Assembly: GCF_000379445.1 (NCBI RefSeq)
Contig: NZ_KB902240.1
Span: 1-64,000 of the forward strand
Direction: 5' to 3'
Length of the DNA: 64,000 bases
Origin: Fangia hongkongensis FSC776 = DSM 21703
Lineage (GTDB): Bacteria; Pseudomonadota; Gammaproteobacteria; Francisellales; Francisellaceae
In this document: piece by piece, positions 8,424 to 18,506 of the stretch
Layout: every line of letters starts with the position of its first letter
How positions within the stretch are numbered: position 1 is the stretch's first letter
Program-made: the position numbers and the translations under genes
Notes under the pieces: generated by a model
Told to the model about the DNA's origin: nothing
Databases searched by the model: none
What the model saw: only the letters and a program-made list of their open reading frames with translations

Positions 8424-8645
8424 TTATGCCTCAATCAAAAATATAAAAACTTGATTCTCCTCATAAGCCTCAAGGATAACATACTCATTAATTTTACACC
8501 ATGCAGGGATATCATGTTTGACACCCGGATCCGTGCAATATACTTTAAGCACTTGCCCGTTTTGCATTTTTTTAAGTGCATTTTGTGTCTTAATAACAGG
8601 CATCGGGCACAGAAGGTTCTTTACATCAAGCTCAATTAGATTCAT
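8424..8645 (-). CDS. TusA/SirA-like sulfur carrier protein
   Basis: A 73-residue protein of the TusA superfamily. The motif LLCPMPVIK has the Cys that carries a persulfide in TusA, followed by the expected helix and a beta-strand with TDPGVKHDIPAWC. The ATG at 8645 is preferred: it follows the stop of the PP-loop gene by two bases, so translation is coupled; a TTG 15 bases upstream would overlap that gene. Being next to an MnmA-like PP-loop ATPase suggests that it delivers sulfur for RNA thiolation. Generic TusA function in other sulfur pathways is possible. Confidence 0.92.
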   Translation of the reverse strand: MNLIELDVKNLLCPMPVIKTQNALKKMQNGQVLKVYCTDPGVKHDIPAWCKINEYVILEAYEENQVFIFLIEA

Positions 8646-8647
8646 TT

Positions 8648-9742
8648 TCACACATACCAATTTGGGTTAATCTCATCAACACTAAATGGTTTCACGGTTA
8701 TTTCTTTTTCCACACCATCTTTATAACGAAAAGCGACCGTTACCTCATCGGCATTTTTCCCTTGTGAAAATCGCCCAATCACTTTAGCAACAAGTGTTTC
8801 ATCTTCTTTTGGAAACACGCCATCAATCAAGGTTAAAGGCCCACCATGTGAGCTAACTGACACAGAAACAAACTGTCTTTTATAACCATTTAAAAAGTTA
8901 TTCTCACCTTCTTCACGCGAAATAATAAGTTTATATTCAGGCTTAATACGTAAATGGCGACCAATCTTAAGAAGCATAATATCATCAAAATCATAATCAC
9001 GGTTATTATCACGCCCCTTCCACAAATCAACCAATTTATCAGAGTATTGTTTATCTGTGAGAAAACAGCAGCCACCAGCAGGTGTTGCATAATCTTTAAA
9101 GCCATATTTCTCTGCCAAATCAAACTGTGGGGTACGATTTCTACCATGAAAACCAAGTAGTTTTTCTCTGTCTACCCAGCCTTCGCGCTCAGGCTTTGTT
9201 TCAGGCAAGTTTTTAGCGCAAAGTGGACGAAGCAATAAATCATCAATCCCAGATTGTTTTTGGACAACAGGCATCGTGTCTTTTCTTTGAGACATCGGTC
9301 TTTGCCCAACCACTTCACCCGTAATAATAAAATCAAACCCATTTTCTTTCGCCCATTCTTTGGCTTTTTTAACCATGAAAATTTTACAATCAAGGCAAGG
9401 GTTCATATTGGCGCCATAGCCATATTTAGGGTTTAAAAGTACATCTTTATACTCTTCAATCACATCAATAATATGAAGTTTGATACCAAGCTGCTCTGCT
9501 ACCCAAAGTGCATTGTTACGCTTTTGCTTTGTTTGATCCTTTTTGCGAATTGCATGGGTGTGCCCTTCAACACAAAATCCGGTGAAAAAATTAATTCCCT
9601 CAACATGTACGCCTTGCTCTAAAAGCACCTTTGCTGCCAACATTGAATCAAGTCCCCCTGAAATCAGGGCAACGGCTTTTTTAGGTGTGTTTTTTGTATC
9701 CTCTGATACATCTACTTGCTTGCTTGTTATTACTTCTGTCAT
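8648..9742 (-). CDS. PP-loop ATPase fused to NFACT-R-like domain, putative RNA thiolation enzyme
   Basis: A 364-residue protein. Residues ~23-35 carry the PP-loop ALISGGLDSMLAAK, which binds ATP to adenylate a base. NPCLDCKIF gives a CxxC pair and TPAGGCCFLTD a second cysteine site, both placed as in the MnmA-like tRNA 2-thiouridine synthases. From about residue 245 the sequence IGRHLRIKPEYKLIISR followed by EENN-like and GGP motifs resembles the NFACT-R RNA-binding domain. PP-loop ATPases fused to such domains have been proposed to thiolate RNA. The target base is unknown. It is the first gene of an operon with a TusA-like carrier. Confidence 0.85.
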   Translation of the reverse strand: MTEVITSKQVDVSEDTKNTPKKAVALISGGLDSMLAAKVLLEQGVHVEGINFFTGFCVEGHTHAIRKKDQTKQKRNNALWVAEQLGIKLHIIDVIEEYKDVLLNPKYGYGANMNPCLDCKIFMVKKAKEWAKENGFDFIITGEVVGQRPMSQRKDTMPVVQKQSGIDDLLLRPLCAKNLPETKPEREGWVDREKLLGFHGRNRTPQFDLAEKYGFKDYATPAGGCCFLTDKQYSDKLVDLWKGRDNNRDYDFDDIMLLKIGRHLRIKPEYKLIISREEGENNFLNGYKRQFVSVSVSSHGGPLTLIDGVFPKEDETLVAKVIGRFSQGKNADEVTVAFRYKDGVEKEITVKPFSVDEINPNWYV

Positions 9743-9969
9743 TTACTCTATCTAACGCATTTTATGTTTATATTGATATCAATCGCAAATCACTTCTTAT
9801 TACATTCGCGCTATGCGTTAAATACAAAAAATGATTTATACGTGCTATAACCGGCACCATTGTACGCAAAATAGATAACTTTTTCATCAAAAAAATAAAT
9901 TATGTGCTTTCTCTACAGCCGCTTGAAGTATTGTGTTAAAGATCAACTTAAGAGTATCTCAAAGTGAAT

Positions 9970-11724
9970 TTAGCTTTTCCTACTAGCTTGCAACTGACTA
10001 TGTATCGCATTTAGAGTAACATAATCTATTGGCTCATTACCTTCCGCACCATACAATGCTGTAAGACAGTTATCGAGATCCTTCTCTAACCTATTTAGCG
10101 CTGTGTCTCTGCTTAAAATAGAATTACGCAGCGTTTCTTTTTCCTCCCTTGAAAGCTTATGCACAGGGTATAGATTATTATTATCTGTCACCAATTTCTC
10201 AGGTTTCACTTTATTTAACTTTGCTGATTTTTTAATGGCTTTGTAATGGATGTTTTTTTGTAGCTCTTTTTGTAAGAATTCAGGCAAAATACCATGTAAA
10301 TTTTTAATACCGTAGGCATAAAGCGCGTTCATTGCAGCAATATCAGTGACATTTCCTGCATAAAAGAGATCACTAAACACTTGTGCAAAATCATTCTGTA
10401 CTTCTTTTTTTGACAAATCCGGGCACGCCCCTTTTTGATCAACATATATAAGGATCGTATCTATAAATACATTCAGAAGCCCCTCTCTGTCCTTGCCTGA
10501 TTTACAACTTGATTGAACAATGCCACCGCAAAATAACACAATTAGCATTTCATAAGCTGCGCGAGAGAGCATTTCTCTTCTACTTGGCAGTTTTACATGC
10601 ATACTGTGAGAGTAGATATTTAACATCTGTGCGATAAAGCAGTATTTTCTAAGGTTTCTATATTCACCACCTGCATTTTCATCTGGCAATTTATGGTATC
10701 TATTTTTGTCTTTTAAATAAGGGGCAATATAACTGCTTGAATTACGACTAATCTCACCTGATTGTACGCCAGCATAAACATAGTTTGAAAATACTAACGC
10801 CATATATTTAAGCTCCCAAATACTATGATTACTCTTAAATAATCGATTATTGGCAAAGAAGTTATTAAATTTCCCAACTGCGCCCAAATTTAACGAATGG
10901 TTGGTCGCAATCACCATAAATTTGTCTCTAATATTTCCTCCACTTCCAGAAGCACCCACACTACCAACATGATTTAAGAAATTACGCTTTGCCTGTCGAT
11001 TAAAAAATGCATAAATCGCCTCATCTTTTCTGTCAATCATGTGCCCTTCAGCATTACATCCTTGATTCACTAAGGTCTGAAATAAAATAGGCCTTGGAAG
11101 TCTGTATCTTGGTAACAACTCACATAATCTAAAGTCTCTCTTTCCATATGATTCGAGAATATGATAAAGAAGCTCTACAATGTTGATTTGTGTTTCATGC
11201 TTTAGCTGCTCATTTGATGCTTTTAGTTTATGGCCCAACTCATATGGCACTAAAATCGAGCTTCTAAAGCGAGGAGAAGGAGTCATTGCATATGTGCCTT
11301 CTATACTTGGATCATTTACAAGAAGATCATAAGATAGCAAATTACTAATCCCACTATAGCGATCTAAAGAGCTTTTGAACCTGCCCATGCTAATCGCGCT
11401 TTGCATATAGACTTTTTCAGCTCCACTCGATAAGGCTATATATGCAGCACTCATTAACCATATTGCTTTATCTCCCTGCGCTCGATTAATTAATGTATTT
11501 GATGCCAACACTTCTGTTTGATATTGATATTTATTAATTGCTTTGCCACCACCATGCTGAGCTCTTAACAGATTATAACGAGCATTTTTAGTTGCCTCTA
11601 TGGCCTTGGGAGCATCGTCAGATAAAAGCCATGGACATAGCACACCCCCACCAACCGATCGATTTAATTCATCTGAATCTAGATATTCATCAGGCTGTGG
11701 AAACGCTCTTGCATAATTAAACAT
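9970..11724 (-). CDS. Orphan protein with SopB/IpgD-type CX5R phosphatase motif
   Basis: A 584-residue protein without signal peptide or clear membrane span. Residues 407-413 (counted from the ATG at 11724) read CKSGKDR, identical to the catalytic loop of the SopB/SigD/IpgD inositol-phosphate phosphatases and close to the CKSAKDR of eukaryotic type II inositol 4-phosphatases. The next residue is Glu rather than the usual Thr. The loop is preceded by hydrophobic IVLFCGGIVQSS, as expected for the strand entering a P-loop, and followed by a helix (LLNVFIDTILIY). An upstream TNHSLNLGAVGK segment might correspond to the Asn-rich first SopB motif, but that match is weak. Proteins with this motif are usually injected effectors. 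The gene is monocistronic, with no secretion genes nearby and no recognisable chaperone. Function is inferred from the motif only. Confidence 0.82.
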   Translation of the reverse strand: MFNYARAFPQPDEYLDSDELNRSVGGGVLCPWLLSDDAPKAIEATKNARYNLLRAQHGGGKAINKYQYQTEVLASNTLINRAQGDKAIWLMSAAYIALSSGAEKVYMQSAISMGRFKSSLDRYSGISNLLSYDLLVNDPSIEGTYAMTPSPRFRSSILVPYELGHKLKASNEQLKHETQINIVELLYHILESYGKRDFRLCELLPRYRLPRPILFQTLVNQGCNAEGHMIDRKDEAIYAFFNRQAKRNFLNHVGSVGASGSGGNIRDKFMVIATNHSLNLGAVGKFNNFFANNRLFKSNHSIWELKYMALVFSNYVYAGVQSGEISRNSSSYIAPYLKDKNRYHKLPDENAGGEYRNLRKYCFIAQMLNIYSHSMHVKLPSRREMLSRAAYEMLIVLFCGGIVQSSCKSGKDREGLLNVFIDTILIYVDQKGACPDLSKKEVQNDFAQVFSDLFYAGNVTDIAAMNALYAYGIKNLHGILPEFLQKELQKNIHYKAIKKSAKLNKVKPEKLVTDNNNLYPVHKLSREEKETLRNSILSRDTALNRLEKDLDNCLTALYGAEGNEPIDYVTLNAIHSQLQASRKS

Positions 11725-11965
11725 CACATTACACGCTATTAATTAATTTAATTACTTATCATACTGACATTCTCAGATAATCAAATACAAATTATGCTCA
11801 ATATCAGATTGTATATTTCTCATTAATCATGCACTATTTGAAGTGCTATCTATAACTGATACATCTCAATAGGTGCTTTTATGTCATTTTGCAGTGTTTA
11901 AAACAAAAATGCTTGTGATTGGTATATACTGAGATATAAACAGAGTCATCAAGTTGATTTATAAA

Positions 11966-13168
11966 ATGAATAAAGGCGACTTTCAGGGGAAATTTCTTAG
12001 CTTTTATATTCCATTAATCCTCTCAATTTTAATTTGTTTTAATGCACTTTTGGCGCTGATACTGGGCATTATTCCATACATACAAAGCGCCATTTCTCAC
12101 ACTGATTTAAATCTATATGCTAATGAGTTTATTCATAACAGCCTTTCTCATCGTATTTTTACTAGTTTCTCAGAAGAGTCTGTTCATGATATTACTTTAA
12201 AAGTGAATACCATCACTTTTTTAATCTTAGGCTATATTCTTCTGCTGATTGCCAGAGGCGTCTATAGACGTGTCCGCTTTTTTTGGGCACTTGCGCTTAT
12301 TATCCTGATTTTATTATTCTGTAACAGCTTTTTTGTTTATGCAAATACCAGTGTACTGACATGGATCTACGCGATAGAAATTATTGGTCTTCTTGCCAGC
12401 TGGAAGCTTTTTGATAAACGCTTTTCAAAAATACGCTTAAGCTATGCCCAATTTGTCGTCATCCTTTCTTTTATTCTTGCGCTTTTATATGGTGTGATTG
12501 GAAGCTATTTATTAAGAGATGAATTTCAAGGCATCAAAGACTGGTCTGATGCTTTATACTTTACCGTTGTCACCTACAGCACCGTCGGTTATGGGGATAT
12601 TACACCACTAACAGAAGAAGCAAGACTGTTTGTCGTGTCGATGATTTTTATTGGACTTGGTGCATTTGCTGGCATACTAACCTTTATTGTTGGCAGTCTT
12701 GTGAATCGAATACAAAACCTCTTGAATGTTTTTAATAAAGGAAAAAAGCACATGAAAGATCATATCATTATCTGTGGTTATAATACGCTAACACAGATCC
12801 TTGTCACTGAGCTAGTACATAACCATACGCCATTTTTAATCATCGACAACCTCTCAGGCAGTAATAATGCCTCAAGTGATATTAAAGATCAAATTATAAA
12901 TGGTCTTGCATCCGATCCAGAAGTACTTCGAAAAGCCAATATTCTTGCTGCAAAATCTATTGTTATTGCCTATGATCATGATGCCGATAACATTTTAACT
13001 TTGTTAACTTTACAAGAGCTTTTAACTGACAGTGATCATAAAATTACAACGGTGATTCGCATCAACAATGAAAGTAACCTGAGTAAGGCGAAAAAGCTCG
13101 GCGCAGATGAAATTGTGTCACCGTATGTTATGGCTGCAAATGCAATTTTAACCAAGGCAAATAGCTAA
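11966..13168 (+). CDS. Kch-like voltage-gated-type potassium channel with RCK domain
   Basis: A ~400-residue inner-membrane channel. The first ~250 residues carry six membrane segments and a re-entrant loop with the K+ selectivity filter STVGYGDITP. The C-terminal part begins KDHIIICGYNTLTQIL, a Rossmann-type RCK/TrkA-N domain. The nucleotide-binding glycines are replaced (GYNTLT instead of GxGxxG), as in E. coli Kch, so NAD binding is doubtful. The S4 region has few regularly spaced arginines, so voltage gating is unclear. The ATG at 11966 is chosen over a TTG four codons earlier. Alone on the plus strand, with no trk genes near. Confidence 0.88.
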   Translation: MNKGDFQGKFLSFYIPLILSILICFNALLALILGIIPYIQSAISHTDLNLYANEFIHNSLSHRIFTSFSEESVHDITLKVNTITFLILGYILLLIARGVYRRVRFFWALALIILILLFCNSFFVYANTSVLTWIYAIEIIGLLASWKLFDKRFSKIRLSYAQFVVILSFILALLYGVIGSYLLRDEFQGIKDWSDALYFTVVTYSTVGYGDITPLTEEARLFVVSMIFIGLGAFAGILTFIVGSLVNRIQNLLNVFNKGKKHMKDHIIICGYNTLTQILVTELVHNHTPFLIIDNLSGSNNASSDIKDQIINGLASDPEVLRKANILAAKSIVIAYDHDADNILTLLTLQELLTDSDHKITTVIRINNESNLSKAKKLGADEIVSPYVMAANAILTKANS

Positions 13169-13252
13169 AGGTTTGCAATTCTATATGATGGGTATAGCCC
13201 AATTCATTGACTGTTGTTACACTATCTCCACTTATATAAAACAGTGATATTT

Positions 13253-13873
13253 ATGCTTATTGTTTTTAAACCTTATTTACAACATAATACAGTGAGAAGC
13301 TTAATTGCTATTGGCTGTGTGTTTTTTCTTATTATTCTTTTCTCTGGGTTATTGGCAGCCCATTGGGTATGGCTTTTTCTGCCGATTGTTCTTGCCCCTT
13401 TTTATGAGTGGTACGCACATAAATTTCTGCTCCATGCGAATTTAGTCTCTAAGCCACTTTGGTTTAGAGCATTTCAAATCAGGCTTCATCATGCCCATCA
13501 TCGAGAGCCACAAAACTTCAAGCTATTATTTGCCCCACCTATGGCGATCATTATTCATCTTATTCAAACGTATGTGCTTTTTGCCCTTTTAACTTGGAGC
13601 TTCTCAGTTGCGCTTGTACCTTTTACCTTTGGTATTTTTTATTATCTGTTTTATGAGTGGATTCATTTGGCGCACCATATTCCAAAATATCAACCCAAAA
13701 CAAAAGTAGGTGAGCGATTAAAGCGTGCGCATATGCGTCACCATTTTCACAATGAGAACTACTGCTGGGGGATTACAAACTATTTAGGCGACAAACTTTT
13801 TGGCACATTCAAAGGACGAAATGATGTGGAAAAAAGCCAAACGGTTCGAGATATTGCAGGCTACAAAGAATAA
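13253..13873 (+). CDS. Fatty acid hydroxylase superfamily membrane protein
   Basis: A ~206-residue integral membrane enzyme. It has the histidine clusters of the di-iron sterol desaturase/fatty acid hydroxylase superfamily: HKFLLH, HHAHH, HLAHH and HMRHHFHNENYCWGIT, lying between hydrophobic segments as the family requires. Such enzymes hydroxylate acyl chains or related lipids with O2. The substrate is not known. The ATG at 13253 is preferred over a TTG 39 bases upstream, although neither has a strong ribosome site. No lipid genes adjoin it. Confidence 0.88.
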   Translation: MLIVFKPYLQHNTVRSLIAIGCVFFLIILFSGLLAAHWVWLFLPIVLAPFYEWYAHKFLLHANLVSKPLWFRAFQIRLHHAHHREPQNFKLLFAPPMAIIIHLIQTYVLFALLTWSFSVALVPFTFGIFYYLFYEWIHLAHHIPKYQPKTKVGERLKRAHMRHHFHNENYCWGITNYLGDKLFGTFKGRNDVEKSQTVRDIAGYKE

Positions 13874-13885
13874 GCTTCCCTAAAC

Positions 13886-14059
13886 CTACTTCTGCTGTTT
13901 TTTGTTATAACGAATCCATGAAATAAAAAAGAAAATAACAGGCACGATACATAAAATCGCCAGCGCAATAATCCAGCCCCATGAAAAACTTGCACCAGCA
14001 AGTTTAACAATCAATAACAAAATAAAAACAATAAAAATAAGCGGATACAGTAAAATCAT
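13886..14059 (-). CDS. Small two-helix membrane protein, unknown
   Basis: A 57-codon frame starting ATG at 14059. It encodes two hydrophobic helices (LLYPLIFIVFILLLIVKL and WGWIIALAILCIVPVIFFF) joined by LAGASFS and ends with a basic tail, RYNKKQQK. This is a plausible small inner-membrane protein, with a positively charged tail on the cytoplasmic side. The ribosome site is weak. It lies between the convergent fatty acid hydroxylase gene and pyrG, whose stop is 30 bases upstream. Confidence 0.6.
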   Translation of the reverse strand: MILLYPLIFIVFILLLIVKLAGASFSWGWIIALAILCIVPVIFFFISWIRYNKKQQK

Positions 14060-14088
14060 ACATTACGCTTTATTCGGTAGTTGATTAT

Positions 14089-15819
<1,731 letters not shown>

Positions 15820-15829
15820 CTATGCTATG

Positions 15830-16588
15830 CTAGTAAATTTTATAGACTTTCAATACAATTTCCCAAGTGACTTCTCTATGGCTATCTCCTCCCCATAACT
15901 TAGTAAATTCCCCAGAGACGTCATCTAAAGGGCTTTTGCCATTTTTATTGATATAACGCTGAGTAGAAGACCATGATCTAAAATAGCCCATCAAATCTTC
16001 AAGCTGCCAGTTAGCTTTTATCTCAAAGGCTGGACTATCAAGTGCTTTGAGTGAAGGTAAATTGATATCTTGGTAGTTGCTATCAATATGCTCTCGCCCT
16101 TCTGGCCAGTACTCGCCAAGTACCGGTTGATAGAGATAATCTCTCAGCTGATCAATTCTTTCATCTAAAGATGGCAAATTATACATCCAAATCGCCACAA
16201 CACCTTGAGGTTTCAATACACGCATTAGCTCTTTCTCAAAGAGAGCCATATCAAACCAATGCGCAGCTTGAGCTACTGTCACAAGATCGACTGAATGATC
16301 TAGAAGTTGTGTCTTTTCTGCCGCTGATTGCTGGTAGATGATATTATCTTTTTTAATCGCTTGATCCAGCTGAGCCTGACTTAAATCTGTTGCTATCACT
16401 TCATTAAAATAGCCTGATAATTCTGAAGCCACCTGCCCTGTCCCTGTTGCGCAGTCCCAAAGCAGCTTTTTTTCAGCTGTTTGACTTAAAAGATAGTCAT
16501 ATAAGGCTTTTGGATAATTCGGGCGAAACTTTGCATAAAACTCAGCTTGTTTTGAAAAGTAGTCTTTATCGACTGCACTATTTTCCAT
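15830..16588 (-). CDS. Class I SAM-dependent methyltransferase
   Basis: A 252-residue soluble enzyme. The Rossmann SAM site is visible as LLWDCATGTGQVASEL (motif I, residues ~38-53), ATDLSQAQLDQA (motif II acidic residue) and VDLVTVAQAAHWFD (motif IV). The pattern matches the broad Methyltransf_11/25 group, including YlmE- or trans-aconitate-type enzymes; the substrate cannot be told. It follows the CHMI gene by 27 bases on the same strand. Confidence 0.88.
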   Translation of the reverse strand: MENSAVDKDYFSKQAEFYAKFRPNYPKALYDYLLSQTAEKKLLWDCATGTGQVASELSGYFNEVIATDLSQAQLDQAIKKDNIIYQQSAAEKTQLLDHSVDLVTVAQAAHWFDMALFEKELMRVLKPQGVVAIWMYNLPSLDERIDQLRDYLYQPVLGEYWPEGREHIDSNYQDINLPSLKALDSPAFEIKANWQLEDLMGYFRSWSSTQRYINKNGKSPLDDVSGEFTKLWGGDSHREVTWEIVLKVYKIY

Positions 16589-16615
16589 TGTTGGGAATAA
16601 TCCTTATTACTACAA

Positions 16616-16936
16616 TTATTTGTTATAATAATAAGGGCTTAAGTCAATGACTTCAACTGAGTGACAGGCATTAGATGTCCTTAAAACGGCATTTACCAAT
16701 GTTGCCAAGTGACTTTTTTGTACTTCATCACGACCTTGAAGTAATTTAATTTCAGCGTGCAAATGTGGCGCTTTCTCTCCTGCTGTTAACATACTTTCAG
16801 CTGCAATTGCTCTGACTTTAATCGCATTTTCAACAAACAAGCCAGACTCCAACATAGCCTGATGCAACTTAGAGACAATAACATCAAGCGCCTCAAGATT
16901 AAGTGTCTTTGAATAAAAGAGCGTACAATGAGGCAT
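16616..16936 (-). CDS. 5-carboxymethyl-2-hydroxymuconate isomerase family protein
   Basis: A 106-residue protein of the CHMI branch of the tautomerase superfamily. It begins MPHCTLFYS, so removal of Met exposes the catalytic N-terminal Pro, and it contains the family block HLHAEIKLLQGRDEVQKSHLA. The named enzyme acts in homoprotocatechuate breakdown, but no other genes of that pathway are here, so a different tautomerase role is as likely. It starts four bases after ppa and is probably cotranscribed with it. Confidence 0.87.
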   Translation of the reverse strand: MPHCTLFYSKTLNLEALDVIVSKLHQAMLESGLFVENAIKVRAIAAESMLTAGEKAPHLHAEIKLLQGRDEVQKSHLATLVNAVLRTSNACHSVEVIDLSPYYYNK

Positions 16937-16940
16937 CTAA

Positions 16941-17465
16941 TTACCCTTTATAGCTTTCAATGCTAGCCTGTATGTCTTTCTTAGCAGCTTCAGCGCCCTC
17001 AAAACCATCTACTTTGACCCATTTATTTGGCTCTAAGTCTTTATAGTGCTCGAAGAAATGTTTGATTTGATCTAATAGTAACTTTGGCAAGTCTTCTAAC
17101 TCTTTAACATGGGAGTAGATTTTAGTGAGTTTATCTGTTGGAACGGCAATAATTTTTGCATCAACACCTGACTCATCTGTCATTTTTAAAACCCCTACAG
17201 GACGACAATTAATAATCGCACCTGGGCGAATTGCTACAGGCGCCACCACTAAAACATCAGCTGGGTCACCATCATCTGATAAGGTATTTGGAATAAAGCC
17301 ATAATTGCACGGATATTGCATGGTTGCTGTCATGAACCTATCGACAATCAGCATATCCGAATCTTTATCAAACTCATACTTAACCGGCTCATTATTCATT
17401 GGAATTTCAATCACCACGTTGATATCTTCTGGCGCATTTTTACCCGGTGCAACATTCTTTAGCAT
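16941..17465 (-). CDS. ppa: Inorganic pyrophosphatase (family I)
   Basis: Cytoplasmic enzyme that hydrolyses pyrophosphate to drive biosynthetic reactions. The 174 residues match the E. coli enzyme in length. The family signature D-x-D-P-x-D-V is present as [10 protein letters not shown], with the metal-binding aspartates, and [18 protein letters not shown] is the typical strand-loop before it. It starts the operon with CHMI and is divergent from a TauE-family gene. Confidence 0.97.
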   Translation of the reverse strand: MLKNVAPGKNAPEDINVVIEIPMNNEPVKYEFDKDSDMLIVDRFMTATMQYPCNYGFIPNTLSDDGDPADVLVVAPVAIRPGAIINCRPVGVLKMTDESGVDAKIIAVPTDKLTKIYSHVKELEDLPKLLLDQIKHFFEHYKDLEPNKWVKVDGFEGAEAAKKDIQASIESYKG

Positions 17466-17560
17466 TTTAACCCTTAATTTTTAATTTCAACGAAACCTTG
17501 ATTCGGCTATTCTCTTTCATTTAATATAATTATTCAACCCATTTAAAACAGAAAATCTGA

Positions 17561-18361
17561 ATGTTAAGTGTTTATCTTATTTTGATTATTGGCGGGTGCT
17601 TGACTGGCTTTTTGGCTGGGCTTTTGGGCATCGGTGGAGGCATTATTATCGTGCCTATTTTGGCATTTGCTTTTCATATTTTACCTGAAACTACCGCCTC
17701 TTATATGCAATATGCCGCTGGCACCTCCCTTGGTATCATGATTTTCACGGCCATTTCATCGATTCCACATAAGCTTCGCCAACGTGAGGTGAATTTCACG
17801 ATCGTTAAAATGTTTACACCCTACATTGTTTTTGCCAGCATTTTAGGGGCTATTGTTGCGCGTTTTTTAAACCCTAAACTCCTTGCAATCTTCTTTGCTT
17901 TAACGCTCCTTACCATGCTGGTTAAAATGCTGTTTCAAAAAGATCATGAGCTAATCACCCCTAAGCGCAACTCAAAGCGAAAAAGTGCCTTTTGGGGTAC
18001 AATGGTGGGCTTTAAATCAGGCATTTTTGGTTTAGGTGGCGGCATTGTTATCATTCCCTATATTCATAGTCTTGGCTACTCCATGCGTATTGCAATTGGC
18101 ACTTCAAGTTTATTCACACTTATTATTGCACTTGTTGGCAGCATTACCTTTGCAATAACAGGCATCACTGACCATAACGCTGTCTCATGGACGCTTGGCT
18201 ATCTCTACCTTCCTGCTATTTTGCTTGTTGCACCCACTAGCATGATTTTTTCAAAAATAGGGGCAAAGCTTTCATCTAAAGCACCACTTGGGCTATTAAA
18301 ATGGATTTTTCTTTTTATTTTGGCGTTTTCTGCTGTTAAGCTACTTCTCACTGCAATATAG
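17561..18361 (+). CDS. TauE/SafE-family anion exporter-type membrane protein
   Basis: A 266-residue protein with about eight hydrophobic helices. Both halves carry the internal repeat of the family: GFLAGLLGIGGGIIIVPIL near the N-terminus and GFKSGIFGLGGGIVIIPYI after residue ~145. Members move sulfite, sulfonates or other small anions; the substrate is not evident. Its stop is followed in the same frame by the tail of an acetyltransferase, which looks like a deletion scar. Confidence 0.92.
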   Translation: MLSVYLILIIGGCLTGFLAGLLGIGGGIIIVPILAFAFHILPETTASYMQYAAGTSLGIMIFTAISSIPHKLRQREVNFTIVKMFTPYIVFASILGAIVARFLNPKLLAIFFALTLLTMLVKMLFQKDHELITPKRNSKRKSAFWGTMVGFKSGIFGLGGGIVIIPYIHSLGYSMRIAIGTSSLFTLIIALVGSITFAITGITDHNAVSWTLGYLYLPAILLVAPTSMIFSKIGAKLSSKAPLGLLKWIFLFILAFSAVKLLLTAI

Positions 18362-18463
18362 TCTTTTCGATTTGAAGGGCTAGCAAAACATTATTTGTGT
18401 ATTAACGATGTTTGGAAAGACCATGAAAGATGGGCGATTACCAAAGATGATTTTATTTCATAA
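18362..18463 (+). pseudogene. C-terminal remnant of a RimJ/RimL-type GNAT acetyltransferase
   Basis: After the stop of the TauE gene, the same frame reads FEGLAKHYLCINDVWKDHE and on through RWAITKDDFIS to a stop. The G-(L/Y)-A-K-x-Y-L-x-I-(N/D)-x-x-W-x-D-H pattern is the distinctive C-terminal strand and helix of ribosomal-protein N-acetyltransferases (compare GYAKDYLLIDGQWRDH in RimJ). The acetyl-CoA-binding core is absent and there is no start, so it is a dead fragment left by deletion. Confidence 0.72.
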
Positions 18464-18506
18464 AAACCTATACTAAAACTCATCTAGTGATTAAAGGATA
18501 TACTGA

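Noticed and set aside
9772-9783. ATTGATATCAAT palindrome upstream of the PP-loop gene, considered as an FNR site
   Set aside because: FNR sites need four bases between TTGAT and ATCAA; here there are none.
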